Shown here piece after piece: positions 22,677 through 33,003 of a stretch of 36,335 nt of DNA (within the stretch, counting starts at the first letter, position 1; every line of letters starts with the position of its first letter). The translations under genes were made by a program, and so were the position numbers. Where the stretch lies: assembly GCA_025923995.1 (NCBI GenBank), contig JAICEW010000019.1, positions 1-36,335 on the forward strand, read 5' to 3'. This stretch comes from Vicinamibacteria bacterium (GTDB taxonomy: Bacteria; Acidobacteriota; Vicinamibacteria; Fen-336). The notes beneath the pieces are model-generated. The model searched no databases, had not been told where the DNA came from, and saw nothing but the letters and a program-made list of their open reading frames with translations.

Positions 22677-23546
22677 TCAGAACAGCTTGGCCTTCACGAC
22701 GATCGTGTCGCCGGGCCGGATGCGCTCGTCCAGCTTCATCTTGAAGGTCGCGCTGACGCCGTCCACGTCGCGCACGACCCGCGCGTTCTTGGTGGACGCG
22801 TCGGGGGTGAACCCGCCCGCCAGCGCGATGGCCTGGCGGATGGTGAGGCCGGACGTGAACGGGAACGCGCCGGGGTTGCGTACCTCGCCCGAAACGAAGA
22901 TGCGCGTGGCCTCGGGCACGAACACGGTGTCGTTGGCCTTGAGGCGCAGGTTCTTCTCGAGGCGCCCCGCGCGGAGCTCACGCATGTCCACGCGCAGGAC
23001 CTCGGCCTCGGCGGGACTCGAGACGTCCTCGGGGAGGACCGGCTTGTCGACCTGGCGCTTCGGGCGCACCACGACCACCTCGGTCCCCGCGTTGGGCGAG
23101 AGCGGGCCCGCGCGGGCCAGGATCTCGACGACGGTCGCGTCGCCCGCGAGCGGGTAGGGCCCGGGACGCGTGACCTCACCGACCGCGAACACGACCTGGC
23201 TGCGGAAGTCCTGCACCACGACGCTGACCTTCGGATCGCGGATCAGGCCCTTGCCCAGACGGTCGGCGATGTGCTCGGCCAGCTCCGCCGGCGTGGCGCG
23301 CACCACCTGGATCGTGCCCAGCAGCGGGAACACGAAGCTGCCGTCGGGCTGGATGGTGATGGTCTGCGTGAGGTCCTCGTGGCCGTACACCGTCACCCGC
23401 AGCACGTCGCCGGGACCCACGCGGTAGTCCTGGCCGGCGGCACCGGCCGGGCGGACGTCGCCGGCCGCGGGCGGCGGCGCGGGCGCCGGAGGTGCGCCGG
23501 CCGGAGCCTGTGCGGACGCCAGGGCGAGCATCAGGATGCACAGCAT
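22677..23546 (-). CDS. Outer-membrane polysaccharide export protein (OPX/Wza-like) with SLBB domains
   Basis: The 289-aa precursor has a short signal peptide (MLCILMLALASAQA, likely cut near 14) and a Pro/Ala-rich linker. A Poly_export domain (about 39-113; DYRVGPGDVLRVTVYG, DGSFVFPLLGTIQV) and two SLBB-type ligand folds (about 117-190 and 216-285; VFAVGEVTRPGPYPL and IFVSGEVRNPGAFPF) follow. The family forms export channels for capsule or exopolysaccharide in the outer membrane or its periplasmic face. There is no lipobox cysteine and no long C-terminal amphipathic barrel helix as in Wza, so it may be periplasmic or need a partner. ATG 23546 has GGGAGG upstream. It is the last gene of the polysaccharide operon in this window, 14 nt after the beta-helix lipoprotein. 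Confidence 0.92.
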   Translation of the reverse strand: MLCILMLALASAQAPAGAPPAPAPPPAAGDVRPAGAAGQDYRVGPGDVLRVTVYGHEDLTQTITIQPDGSFVFPLLGTIQVVRATPAELAEHIADRLGKGLIRDPKVSVVVQDFRSQVVFAVGEVTRPGPYPLAGDATVVEILARAGPLSPNAGTEVVVVRPKRQVDKPVLPEDVSSPAEAEVLRVDMRELRAGRLEKNLRLKANDTVFVPEATRIFVSGEVRNPGAFPFTSGLTIRQAIALAGGFTPDASTKNARVVRDVDGVSATFKMKLDERIRPGDTIVVKAKLF

Positions 23547-23560
23547 CTCGAACCTCCCGA

Positions 23561-24999
23561 TCAGGGCGACACGCCGGTCCAGGGGACCGAGACGTTCCCG
23601 AACACGCGGTTGCGCACGCAGCCGGGCCCGATGGTGATGTCGGCGCGGGTCTGAGGGCCCAGGCGGCAGACGTTCTGCGTCACCAGGTTGTCGTTGGACG
23701 ACGCCACCAGCTCGATCGCGTCGTAGCGCTTCGAGGTCTCGGCTCCGGCGCCCGCGACCTGGTTCCCGCGCACCTCGCTCTCGGTGACGCTCCGCAGGAG
23801 GATGCCGCGCTGGCCGGCGTCCTCCACGCGGTTGTCCGAGATCTCGACCCGCGACACCAGCTGCGCCGCGATTCCCGAGCCGGCCGCGCGGCGCACGAGG
23901 TTCTGCCTCACCACGCACGCGCCGGCCAGCAGCCCGCGGAGCCCGCGGCAGATGATGCCGTCCCCGTCCTCCCCGGACGCGGCGTCGCCGGTGGTGCCGG
24001 TGCCGGTCAGGATGTTGCCCCGGATCTCGACCTCGGTCGCGCCCGCGCTCACGATCCCGCGGAAGTTGTCCTCCAGCACGTTGTCGGCCACGACCGCGCG
24101 CGAGGTCTCCTCGCCCAGCGCGATGCCGGACCGCACGCGCCCCCGGTGGCCGCTCACCCGGTTGCGCCGGATCGTCACCCCGGACACGGCCGACGCCACG
24201 ATACCGTGCTCGTTGCCGGCCACGACGTTGTCCTCGACGGTCGCGTCCGAGACCGACACGCCCAGCGCGCGGTGGATGTAGATGCCGATGCCCGCGTTGT
24301 CCGCGAAGGTCGAGCGCGTGATGCGGACCTGCCGCACCTCCCCGCCGGCGTTGGGCTCGCAGTTGACGCCGGCCTGGGGCGACTGGCCGCGGCTGCCACG
24401 GAACGCGCTGTTCTCGATGGTCAGCTCGGCGACCGCCGGGGCGGCCAGGCCGGTCCGCCGGTTGTTCTCGGCGGTCACGTTGCGCACCTGCACGCGGCGG
24501 CAGCCGCGGTTGCCCGTGAGCAGGATCCCGTCGAAGAAGAAGTCGCGGAAGGTCGTGCCCTCGATCACCAGGTCGTCCGCGTCGCTGGCCAGGATGCCGA
24601 CGCCCCACTGCGGCGCGCCCACGCGGCTGCCCACCAGCGTGCCGCCGCGGATGGTCACGTTGCGCCGGCCCGACACCTCGATCAGGCGGCAGCGCGCGCC
24701 GTTGACGTTGGGTCCGGTGAGCGTCGCGTCGCCCAGCTCGAGGCGCAGGTCGTCCTTGAGCACCAGCCCGCGGTCGCTCGCGATGCGGTAGGTGCCGGGC
24801 GGGATGCGCACCGTCCCCCCGGGGGGCGCGGCGTCGATCGCGGCCTGCAGCGCCGCCGTGTCGTCGGTCTGTCCGTCGCCCACGGCGCCGAAGGAAGCCG
24901 GCGAGACGTCGTCCGCCCCGCCGGGCCCGGTCGAGCTCGAGGAGCCGCAGGCACACGCGGCCAGCGCCACCGCCAGCATCGCGCGCACCCCCGGCCGCC

Positions 25000-25003
<4 letters not shown>
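23561..25003 (-). CDS. Right-handed parallel beta-helix lipoprotein (pectate lyase/NosD-like)
   Basis: A 480-aa protein with a lipoprotein signal (lipobox LAAC, Cys17) and a Ser/Gly spacer. It then has the pectate-lyase-3-like entry motif FGAVGDGQTDDTAALQAAI. About fifteen short repeats with regular Val/Ile and Asn spacing follow (IRGGTLVGS, IENSAFRG, VEDNVVAGNEHGIV, ISDNRVEDAGQRGILL), typical of right-handed beta-helix rungs. Such proteins bind, cleave or epimerise polysaccharides in the envelope. Catalytic residues cannot be assigned. ATG 25003 overlaps the upstream aminotransferase stop (ATGA, 25000-25003). Its place in the polysaccharide operon, just before the exporter, suggests it trims, edits or holds the polymer in the periplasm or on the outer membrane. 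Confidence 0.87.
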
Positions 25004-26801
<1,798 letters not shown>

Positions 26802-26805
<4 letters not shown>

Positions 26806-27422
26806 GGGCTCACCACGCTGCCCCGGAACTCAGGCATCGAGTCCGACCCCGCCGCGGTGATCCCGCGCCGCGACAGCACGGTCCACAGCGTCCGGGCCAG
26901 TATCTGCGCGTCCAGGGCGAGCGACCAGTGGTCCACGTACCAGACGTCGAGCGCCAGCCGCTCGTCCCAGGAGACCGCGTTGCGCCCGTGCACCTGCGCC
27001 CAGCCGGTGAGGCCCGGCCGGACCTCGTGCCGCCGCGACTGCTCGGGGGTGTACCGGTCGAGGTACTGCGTGAGCAGCGGGCGGGGCCCCACCAGGCTCA
27101 TCTCCCCGCGCACGACATTCCACAGCTCCGGCAGCTCGTCCAGGCTGCACGAGCGCAGGAAGCGACCCAGGCGCGTCAGCCGCTCGCCGTCGCCGCCGGC
27201 ACCCACGCGCATCGTCCGGAACTTCACCAGCACGAACGGCCGGGCCCCCAGGCCGGGCCTCGTCTGGCGGAAGAGGACCGGCCGGCCGAGGCCGGTGCGC
27301 ACCGCGACGGCGACCAGCGCCAGGACCGGCGCGGCCAGGACCAGCGCGGCCGCGGCGATGGCGCGGTCGGCCACGGCCTTCACGGCGCGGGCGAAGCGAT
27401 GGCGCTCAACGGCTGGCGGCAT
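26802..27422 (-). CDS. PglC-type initiating sugar-1-phosphate transferase
   Basis: A 206-aa monotopic phosphoglycosyltransferase (bacterial sugar transferase family) that starts a repeat unit by moving a sugar phosphate onto undecaprenyl phosphate at the cytoplasmic face. An N-terminal re-entrant hydrophobic helix covers about 20-42. Core motifs are FRQTRPG, VKFRTM, SLDELPELWNVVRGEMSLVG with the catalytic D95-E96 pair, and HEVRPGLTGWAQVHGRN. It has the short PglC-like form, without the extra transmembrane domain of WbaP or the Rossmann domain of PglB-type fusions. The ATG lies 17 nt inside the 3' end of the upstream double glycosyltransferase gene. The neighbouring PglD-PglE-like fusion suggests a UDP-diacetamido sugar as donor. 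Confidence 0.93.
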
Positions 27423-29709
27423 GGGCCTCCTCGTGGTGCGCGGGCGGAGGAACGGCGTGGGCCAGACCCTTCTCGCGGAGCAGGCGCTCGTACTCGGCCA
27501 GGACGCGGCCGAACACGCGCCGCTCGTCGAACTCCTGGAGGGCGCGCCGGCGTCCTTCCTCGCCCAGGCGGCGGGCGTGCAGCGGGTCGGTCAGCAGCGA
27601 CAGGATCGCGTGGGCCAGGGCGGGCACGTCGCGCGGCGGGACCAGCAGCCCGTTGCGCTCGTGCGCGACCGCCTGGCGGCATCCCCGCACGTCGCTGACG
27701 ACGCAGGGGACCTTCATGGCCGAGGCCTCGAGCGGCGCGCGCGGGAACCCCTCGCGGTGGGAGGGCAGCACGAAGACGTCCATCGCCTGGTACAGCTCCG
27801 GCATGTCCTGGCGCACGCCGGTGAACACGCACGCGCCGGCCACGCCCTTGGCCTGCGCGACGTCCGGCGTCAGCCGGTCCGCCTTCTCGAGGTCGGTGCC
27901 TCCCACCAGCAGGAAACGCACCTCGGGAAAGCGCTCGATCACGATCCGCGCGGCATCCAGCAGCTCGGGCACGCCCTTCTCCGCCACCAGCCGGCCCACG
28001 AAGCCGACCACCGGCACGTCGGCGGGAATGCCGAGCGACGCGCGCGTGCGGTGCCGCGTCTGCGGCGTGAAGCGCGCGGGATCGAACCGCTTCACGTCGA
28101 TGCCGTTGCCCAGGTGGCGGATCTGGCCGGGACGCGCGATGCCGAGGTCGAGCGCGGTGCGGACGTCCTCGTCGTTCTGCGACAGGATGACGTCCGAGCA
28201 GCGGGCGGCCAGCCGCTCGAGCGCCACGTAGAACCGCCGGACCGCCGGACGCATGCGGTCGTGGAAGTAGAACCCGTGCAGCGTGTTCACCACCACCGGC
28301 ACGCCGGCCAGGCGCGCGGCGACCTGGCCCAGGAGGCCCGGCTTGGGGTTGTGCGTGTGCACGATGGTGAACCGGCGCCGCCGCATCAGCCGGAACAGGC
28401 GGACGAGCGCGACCAGGTCGCGCCCGGGCGTGAGGCGGCGGGACATGGGCACGGCCGCGTGCTCGATGCCCCGCGCCGTGAGCGCGGGCACGTCGGGGCC
28501 CGGCGAGGAGATGCCGGTGACCGCGTATCCTTCCCCGCGGATCGCCTGCAGCTGGTTCAGCAGCAGGTAGCGCAGCGACAGGTCCGCGGTCGTGACGTGC
28601 GCGACCGCCGCCGGACCGCCCTGGTGGTCCCGGCCTCCGGCCCGCGCCAGCGCCTGGTGGAACGCCGCCAGGTGGCCGTCCACCATGACCGACACGTCGT
28701 GCCGCTCCTGCACGTACCGGCGCCCCGCGCTCCCCAGCCGCGCCCGCAGGGCCTCGTCGTCCAGCAGCCGGGAGAGCGCGGCCGCGAGGCCAGGGGCGTC
28801 GCCCGGCTGCACCAGCAGGCCGGTGCGGCCGTCCTGCACCACCTCGCTCACGCCGCCCACGCGCGAGGCGACGACGGGGACGCCGGCCCGCATGGCCTCG
28901 AGCAGCGAGGTCGGCATGCCCTCGCGGTGGAGCGTCGGCAGCGCGACGATCGTGGCGCGCTCGAGGTAGGGCCCCACGTCGTCCGAGAAGCCCACCGCCT
29001 CGTAGGTGTCCGCGAGCCCCGCGGCGTCCGCGTGCGCGAAGAACCGCCCCCGCGTGAAGTCGCGGCCCACGAGCGTCGCGCGCAGGTCCGGGAAGCGCGC
29101 GCGCAGCAGACGGACCGCCTCCAGCAGCACCCCCTGCCCCTTGTTCGGCGTGATGTTGCCGATGCACACGATCGACGCGGGCTGCGCCACCCGCCGCGGG
29201 ACGTCGGCCGTGCGCCGGCCGGCGATGCCGTTGGGCACGACGAACACGGGGGGCGCCCCCTCGCCGAGCGTTCGCTGCAGGTTGCCCCCGGCGAAGTCGG
29301 AGTTGGCCACGTAGGCCTGGACCAGGAAGCGGTCCAGCGCCCGCGCCAGGCGGTCGCTGCGCCGGTTGGCCGAGGACCGCTCCGCGGCCACCACGCAGCG
29401 CACGCCGGCCAGCCGGGCCACGAGCGTCCAGGGGATCGTGCGGACGCGCCCGAACACGTAGAGCACGTCCGGCCGGTGGCGCCGGAGCAGGCGCAGCAGC
29501 CCCGTCATGTCGGCCGGCGTCAGGCCGTGGTACGGAACGCCCAGCACGCCGCTCGCCTGCCGCAGCTCCGCGTTCTCGGGCGCGAGCACGACGATGCGGC
29601 AGTCGAGCCGGTCCGGGTGGGTCTGCTCGATGAGCCGCAGCATCGAGCGCTCCGCGCCGCCGATGGCGCGGGCGGCGAACGCGAACGCGACGCGCAGCGG
29701 GGCGCTCAT
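27406..29709 (-). CDS. Tandem-fused double GT4 glycosyltransferase
   Basis: One open frame of 767 residues carries two complete GT-B/GT4 enzymes. The first (about 1-355) runs from VAFAFAARAIGGAERSMLRL through GNITPNKGQGVLLEA to the EX7E motif EGMPTSLLE (263-271). After a linker of about 14 residues (355-368) the second (about 369-750) begins with VAHVTTADLSLRYLLLNQL. It contains HTHNPKPGLLG and FVGRLVAEKGVPELL, and ends with EGFPRAPLE (EX7E, 653-661). No stop or obvious frameshift lies in the linker. The protein should add two successive sugars to the lipid-linked repeat unit at the cytoplasmic face. ATG 29709 overlaps the stop of the upstream GT (ATGA). Donor specificities are unknown. Confidence 0.92.
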   Translation of the reverse strand: MSAPLRVAFAFAARAIGGAERSMLRLIEQTHPDRLDCRIVVLAPENAELRQASGVLGVPYHGLTPADMTGLLRLLRRHRPDVLYVFGRVRTIPWTLVARLAGVRCVVAAERSSANRRSDRLARALDRFLVQAYVANSDFAGGNLQRTLGEGAPPVFVVPNGIAGRRTADVPRRVAQPASIVCIGNITPNKGQGVLLEAVRLLRARFPDLRATLVGRDFTRGRFFAHADAAGLADTYEAVGFSDDVGPYLERATIVALPTLHREGMPTSLLEAMRAGVPVVASRVGGVSEVVQDGRTGLLVQPGDAPGLAAALSRLLDDEALRARLGSAGRRYVQERHDVSVMVDGHLAAFHQALARAGGRDHQGGPAAVAHVTTADLSLRYLLLNQLQAIRGEGYAVTGISSPGPDVPALTARGIEHAAVPMSRRLTPGRDLVALVRLFRLMRRRRFTIVHTHNPKPGLLGQVAARLAGVPVVVNTLHGFYFHDRMRPAVRRFYVALERLAARCSDVILSQNDEDVRTALDLGIARPGQIRHLGNGIDVKRFDPARFTPQTRHRTRASLGIPADVPVVGFVGRLVAEKGVPELLDAARIVIERFPEVRFLLVGGTDLEKADRLTPDVAQAKGVAGACVFTGVRQDMPELYQAMDVFVLPSHREGFPRAPLEASAMKVPCVVSDVRGCRQAVAHERNGLLVPPRDVPALAHAILSLLTDPLHARRLGEEGRRRALQEFDERRVFGRVLAEYERLLREKGLAHAVPPPAHHEEAHAASR

Positions 29710-30950
29710 GCGGCGCTCCGCCGCGGCAGCCCGGCCGCGAACTCCAGCACGCGCCCCGCGTGCACCGCACGGTCGAAGGCGCGCGCGCCGGCCTCGCGGC
29801 CCCGCAGCCCGATCTCCGCGCCCCGGTCGGGACGCGCGACGATCTCGGCCACCGCTCCCGCCACCCGCATCGGGTCCCGCGGGTGCAGCAGGACGGCGTC
29901 GCGCCCGTGGCGCAGGTAGCGCCCGACGTCGCCCACGTCGGACACGAACACCGGCCGGCCGTGGCGGAGGTACTCGACCAGGCGCGTGGGGAACGACAGC
30001 TCCTCGGTGCGCGCGTCGCGCCGCGTCAGCAGCAGCCCGTCGGAGGACGCGAGCGTGCCCTGCAGCGCCTCGTCGCTCAGCGACCCGCGGAACCGCACGT
30101 GCGCCGCCAGCGTCGGGTCGGCGTCGCACTCCGCGCGGAACCGGCGGCCCTGGGCCGTCCCGTCGTAGTGGCCGATGACGTCCAGCACGACGGGCGCCCG
30201 CTGGCGGGCCAGCACCCGCATCGCGTCCAGCAGGACCCTTGGCGCGTCCCGCTCGTGGAGCGCGCCCACGTACGCCAGGCGGAACTCCGGGTTGCCGGTG
30301 ACGGCCACGGGCGGCGGCTCGGGCCAGGCCTCGATGGACGGCACGACCAGCGTGTGCGCGCAGCCGAGCGACCGGTAGAGCGTCTGCAGCGCCTCCGAGA
30401 TGACCGTGATGCCGTCGAACAGCCGCGGCGTCGCCCGCGCTCCCGCCACGAAGTCCCAGTAGAGGAGATTGAGCCGCCGGCGCCGCATCTGCTCGCTGGC
30501 CTCGACCACGTCGAGCAGCACCGTCACGCCGCGCGAGCGGCACAAGCGCGCCAGCGGGGCGATCCGCAGGAGGCTGCGGTCGTACACGATCACGAGGTCG
30601 CACTCGCCGCGCTCGACGCGCTCGGCCAGCAGCCGTCGCGCGCCGGGGATCGATCCGTACAGCCCGGCGAACCAGCGGGCCTTGTCGACCAGCCGCCCCC
30701 GCAGGTGCGGTACCGTGCGGTCGGCGTCCCTCCATCCGCTCACCGCCGCACGCGTGGGCGCGGCGTACTCGTAGGTGATGCCCGGAGCGAAGGTGCGCGG
30801 GCCTTCCTCGAGCGGGCGCGGCTGCGGGACGGTGCCGATCACGTGGACGCGCGCCCCGCGTTCGCGCAGGCCCAGCGCGAGGTTGCGTACGCGGGCGGCC
30901 GAGGCCGCGCCCTGCGGGAACCAGAAGCTGCCGACGATCACGACGTTCAC
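29706..30950 (-). CDS. GT4-like glycosyltransferase
   Basis: A 414-aa GT-B fold protein. The N-terminal Rossmann half opens VNVVIVGSFWFPQGAASAAR and contains CDLVIVYDRSLLRIAPLA. The C-terminal half has FRLAYVGALHERDAPRVLLDA, VRFRGSLSDEALQGTLASSD and SFPTRLVEYLRHGRPVFVSD. The final Glu of the EX7E motif is present, but the first position is not Glu, a variation seen in some GT4 enzymes. It probably adds one sugar to the undecaprenyl-linked repeat. The start is GTG 30950, inside a GTGA overlap with the membrane ligase/polymerase gene. The longer open frame upstream is an out-of-frame shadow of that gene. Donor and acceptor are unknown. Confidence 0.86.
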   Translation of the reverse strand: MNVVIVGSFWFPQGAASAARVRNLALGLRERGARVHVIGTVPQPRPLEEGPRTFAPGITYEYAAPTRAAVSGWRDADRTVPHLRGRLVDKARWFAGLYGSIPGARRLLAERVERGECDLVIVYDRSLLRIAPLARLCRSRGVTVLLDVVEASEQMRRRRLNLLYWDFVAGARATPRLFDGITVISEALQTLYRSLGCAHTLVVPSIEAWPEPPPVAVTGNPEFRLAYVGALHERDAPRVLLDAMRVLARQRAPVVLDVIGHYDGTAQGRRFRAECDADPTLAAHVRFRGSLSDEALQGTLASSDGLLLTRRDARTEELSFPTRLVEYLRHGRPVFVSDVGDVGRYLRHGRDAVLLHPRDPMRVAGAVAEIVARPDRGAEIGLRGREAGARAFDRAVHAGRVLEFAAGLPRRSAA

Positions 30951-32341
30951 TCGGCCGCCTCCGCGGGGACCGTGTCCGCGGGCGCGTCCCTCTCCTGCGA
31001 GAGGAGGTAGCCCATGCAGAGACCCACCATCGTCAGGTCGTAGGACATCGACATCACGAACCAGCCCTCCTGGAGCAGGAACAGCGCGTGGATCGCGACC
31101 ACGAAGAAGGCGGCGGCCGCGAAGGGGTCGCGCAGCTGCCGGCAGCCGCGCAGGAGGGCCAGCAGCAGGCCCGAGTAGTACGCGACGGCCAGCACGAGCC
31201 CGCCCTTGAAGAACGGCATCAGGCCCCCCACGTGCAGCTGCCGGCGTCCGAACTCGCGCACGTCGTCGAGCCAGACGCCCCATTCCTCGTCACGCGGAAC
31301 GAAGTACCCGCCGAAGCCTCGGCCGAGCACCCACTCCTGCGGCTCGAGCGTCTCCAGGAACATGCCGACCTCGTAGAAGCGCTCGTTCTGGTAGGTCAAC
31401 ATGCCGGCGGCGCCGCCCGCGTAGCGCTCGCCGCTGATGCGGTCGCGCAGCCCTTCCAGCTGGCCCCGGAAGAGCCAGGGCGCGAGCGTCCCCGCGACGA
31501 GCAGGCCCACGAGCACGGTCCCGGCGAACGCCGTCCGCACCCACCTCTCGCCGCCCGGCAGGAGCCACCGGCGCGCGCCGGGCAGGCGCGGCAGCACCAG
31601 GAAGAACACGAGCAGGAACAGCGCGATGCGCAGCGTGGGCGCGCGCTTCTGGAAGAGGATCTGCTGCGCGACCACGAAGCACACGCCGGCGAAGGCCAAA
31701 AGCGCCACCCGCCGCCGGCGCAGGCGCGCGGTCAGCAGGAGCAGCGGCCAGAACGCGAGCGCGCCCTGCGTCCGGTAGGCCGTGATCCCGATGCCCGCGC
31801 GGTCGTCCGGCTGCGCCTCGCTCACCACCTCCGTCATCCCGGTCATCCCCAGCGCGTTCACGGCCAGCGCGGCCACGAACAGCGCGACCAGCGGGCCATC
31901 CGCGTCCTCCCACACCCGGGACATCGAGCCGAGCACCGCGCACAGGACGATCACCAGGTACGGCGCCAGGTCGTGGAGGACGGGCTCGATGCGGTACTCC
32001 TGCTCGATCCAGCCGTACAGGAACAGCAGCCCCGACAACAGCAGCACGAGCGTGGCCCACAGCTTCGCGCCCGGCACGAGGCGCCCGAGCAGGCTGCCCG
32101 ACCGGAGCCCGTATGCGAGGACCGCGACGGGCAGCAGGCCGACGGAGACCAGCCCCGCCTGTGACGCGGCATAGGCCGCGATCCCGCCCAGGTAGTCGAT
32201 CAGGAACACGCGCGTCAGGCTCACGAACTGCGCGGCCAGGAACCCCGTGAGGCACAGCGCCCCGAAGCCCCAGACCACACGCTCGGAGGCGCGCGGCGCC
32301 GCCGCCGGCCAGGCCCAGGCCGCCTCGGTCCGCGTCGTCAC
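30947..32341 (-). CDS. O-antigen ligase/polymerase-like membrane protein (Wzy/WaaL superfamily)
   Basis: The 464-aa protein has about 11-12 membrane helices. Between the late helices lies a large hydrophilic loop (about residues 305-390) with GMLTYQNERFYEVGMFLETL and WVLGRGFGGYF. This has the LGRG-x-G style of the Wzy_C/O-antigen ligase family, where periplasmic Arg residues bind the lipid-linked glycan. It would polymerise repeat units or ligate glycan in the periplasm. In a locus with flippase, initiating transferase and OPX exporter, polymerase (Wzy) is the better guess. The start is GTG 32341, overlapping the acyltransferase stop by 4 nt. Sequence in this superfamily diverges fast, so assignment rests on topology, loop motif and context. 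Confidence 0.8.
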   Translation of the reverse strand: MTTRTEAAWAWPAAAPRASERVVWGFGALCLTGFLAAQFVSLTRVFLIDYLGGIAAYAASQAGLVSVGLLPVAVLAYGLRSGSLLGRLVPGAKLWATLVLLLSGLLFLYGWIEQEYRIEPVLHDLAPYLVIVLCAVLGSMSRVWEDADGPLVALFVAALAVNALGMTGMTEVVSEAQPDDRAGIGITAYRTQGALAFWPLLLLTARLRRRRVALLAFAGVCFVVAQQILFQKRAPTLRIALFLLVFFLVLPRLPGARRWLLPGGERWVRTAFAGTVLVGLLVAGTLAPWLFRGQLEGLRDRISGERYAGGAAGMLTYQNERFYEVGMFLETLEPQEWVLGRGFGGYFVPRDEEWGVWLDDVREFGRRQLHVGGLMPFFKGGLVLAVAYYSGLLLALLRGCRQLRDPFAAAAFFVVAIHALFLLQEGWFVMSMSYDLTMVGLCMGYLLSQERDAPADTVPAEAAE

Positions 32342-33003
32342 GGCCACGCCTCGGCCGGCATCCCGCCCGGCTCGCGCGTCCCACGGGGCGACATGCGCAC
32401 GCGCACCGGCGCGGCGGGGTTGCCGGCCCAGAGCTGCCCCGCGGGCACGCGGCCGCGCACGACGGAGCCCGCGCCCACGATCGCCCCTTCGCCGATCGCG
32501 ACTCCCTTGAGCAGGATCGAGTGGCCGCCCACGAACGCGCGCGGCCCGATCACGACGGGAGCGGTGCGCGCTCCCGGGTTGCCCGCGCGCTCGCGCTCGT
32601 CGGCGTCCAGCGAGTGGAAGTCCGTGTCGTAGACCTTGCTGTCGCCGCCCAGGAACACGCGGTCCCCGATCGTGACCTCGCGCAGGCAGACGATCGTCGA
32701 GTTGCTGAGGCCCGCGTCGTCCCCGATCGTGAGCCGCCCGTCGCGCCCGACCCAGAAGGCCATGCGGCCGCCGCCGCCCACCGCGTTGCCCGCGAAGCCC
32801 GACTGGATGCGGCAGCGGTCGCCGATGCGGATCGAGCCCGTGCGATGGCAGTGCAGCCGTATCGGCCCGCGCACGCGCAGCCCGCGGCCGACCTGCGCGC
32901 CGTGCGCGCGCAGCCGGATGTAGGCGACGGCCGTCCAGAAGCCCGTCGACAGGGACGCCCTCACCAGGCCCGCCCCCGCCAGGCACCAGCGCACCGCCTT
33001 CAC
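32338..33003 (-). CDS. Left-handed beta-helix (hexapeptide) acyltransferase
   Basis: A 221-aa protein. The first 35 residues are hydrophobic and basic (WCLAGAGLVRASLSTGFWTA), possibly a membrane-associating helix. From about residue 40 it has hexapeptide-type repeats (IRIGDRCRI, LTIGDDAGL, VTIGDRVFLGG, VVIGPRAFVGG, VAIGEGAIVGAGSVV), ending with the usual WAGNPAAPVR. The loop KVYDTDFHSLDADERER contains a His that often serves as catalytic base. The family transfers acetyl or other acyl groups from acyl-CoA to sugars. It probably O- or N-acylates a repeat-unit sugar. The start is GTG 33003, in a GTGA overlap with the flippase stop. The longer open frame upstream is a shadow of the flippase gene. 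Confidence 0.87.
   Translation of the reverse strand: MKAVRWCLAGAGLVRASLSTGFWTAVAYIRLRAHGAQVGRGLRVRGPIRLHCHRTGSIRIGDRCRIQSGFAGNAVGGGGRMAFWVGRDGRLTIGDDAGLSNSTIVCLREVTIGDRVFLGGDSKVYDTDFHSLDADERERAGNPGARTAPVVIGPRAFVGGHSILLKGVAIGEGAIVGAGSVVRGRVPAGQLWAGNPAAPVRVRMSPRGTREPGGMPAEAWP

Noticed and set aside
28600-28650. Possible sequencing error creating the double glycosyltransferase
   Set aside because: None of the reading frames I checked in the linker has a stop that would separate the two enzymes, and both domains are complete in one frame; kept as a real fusion pending read support.
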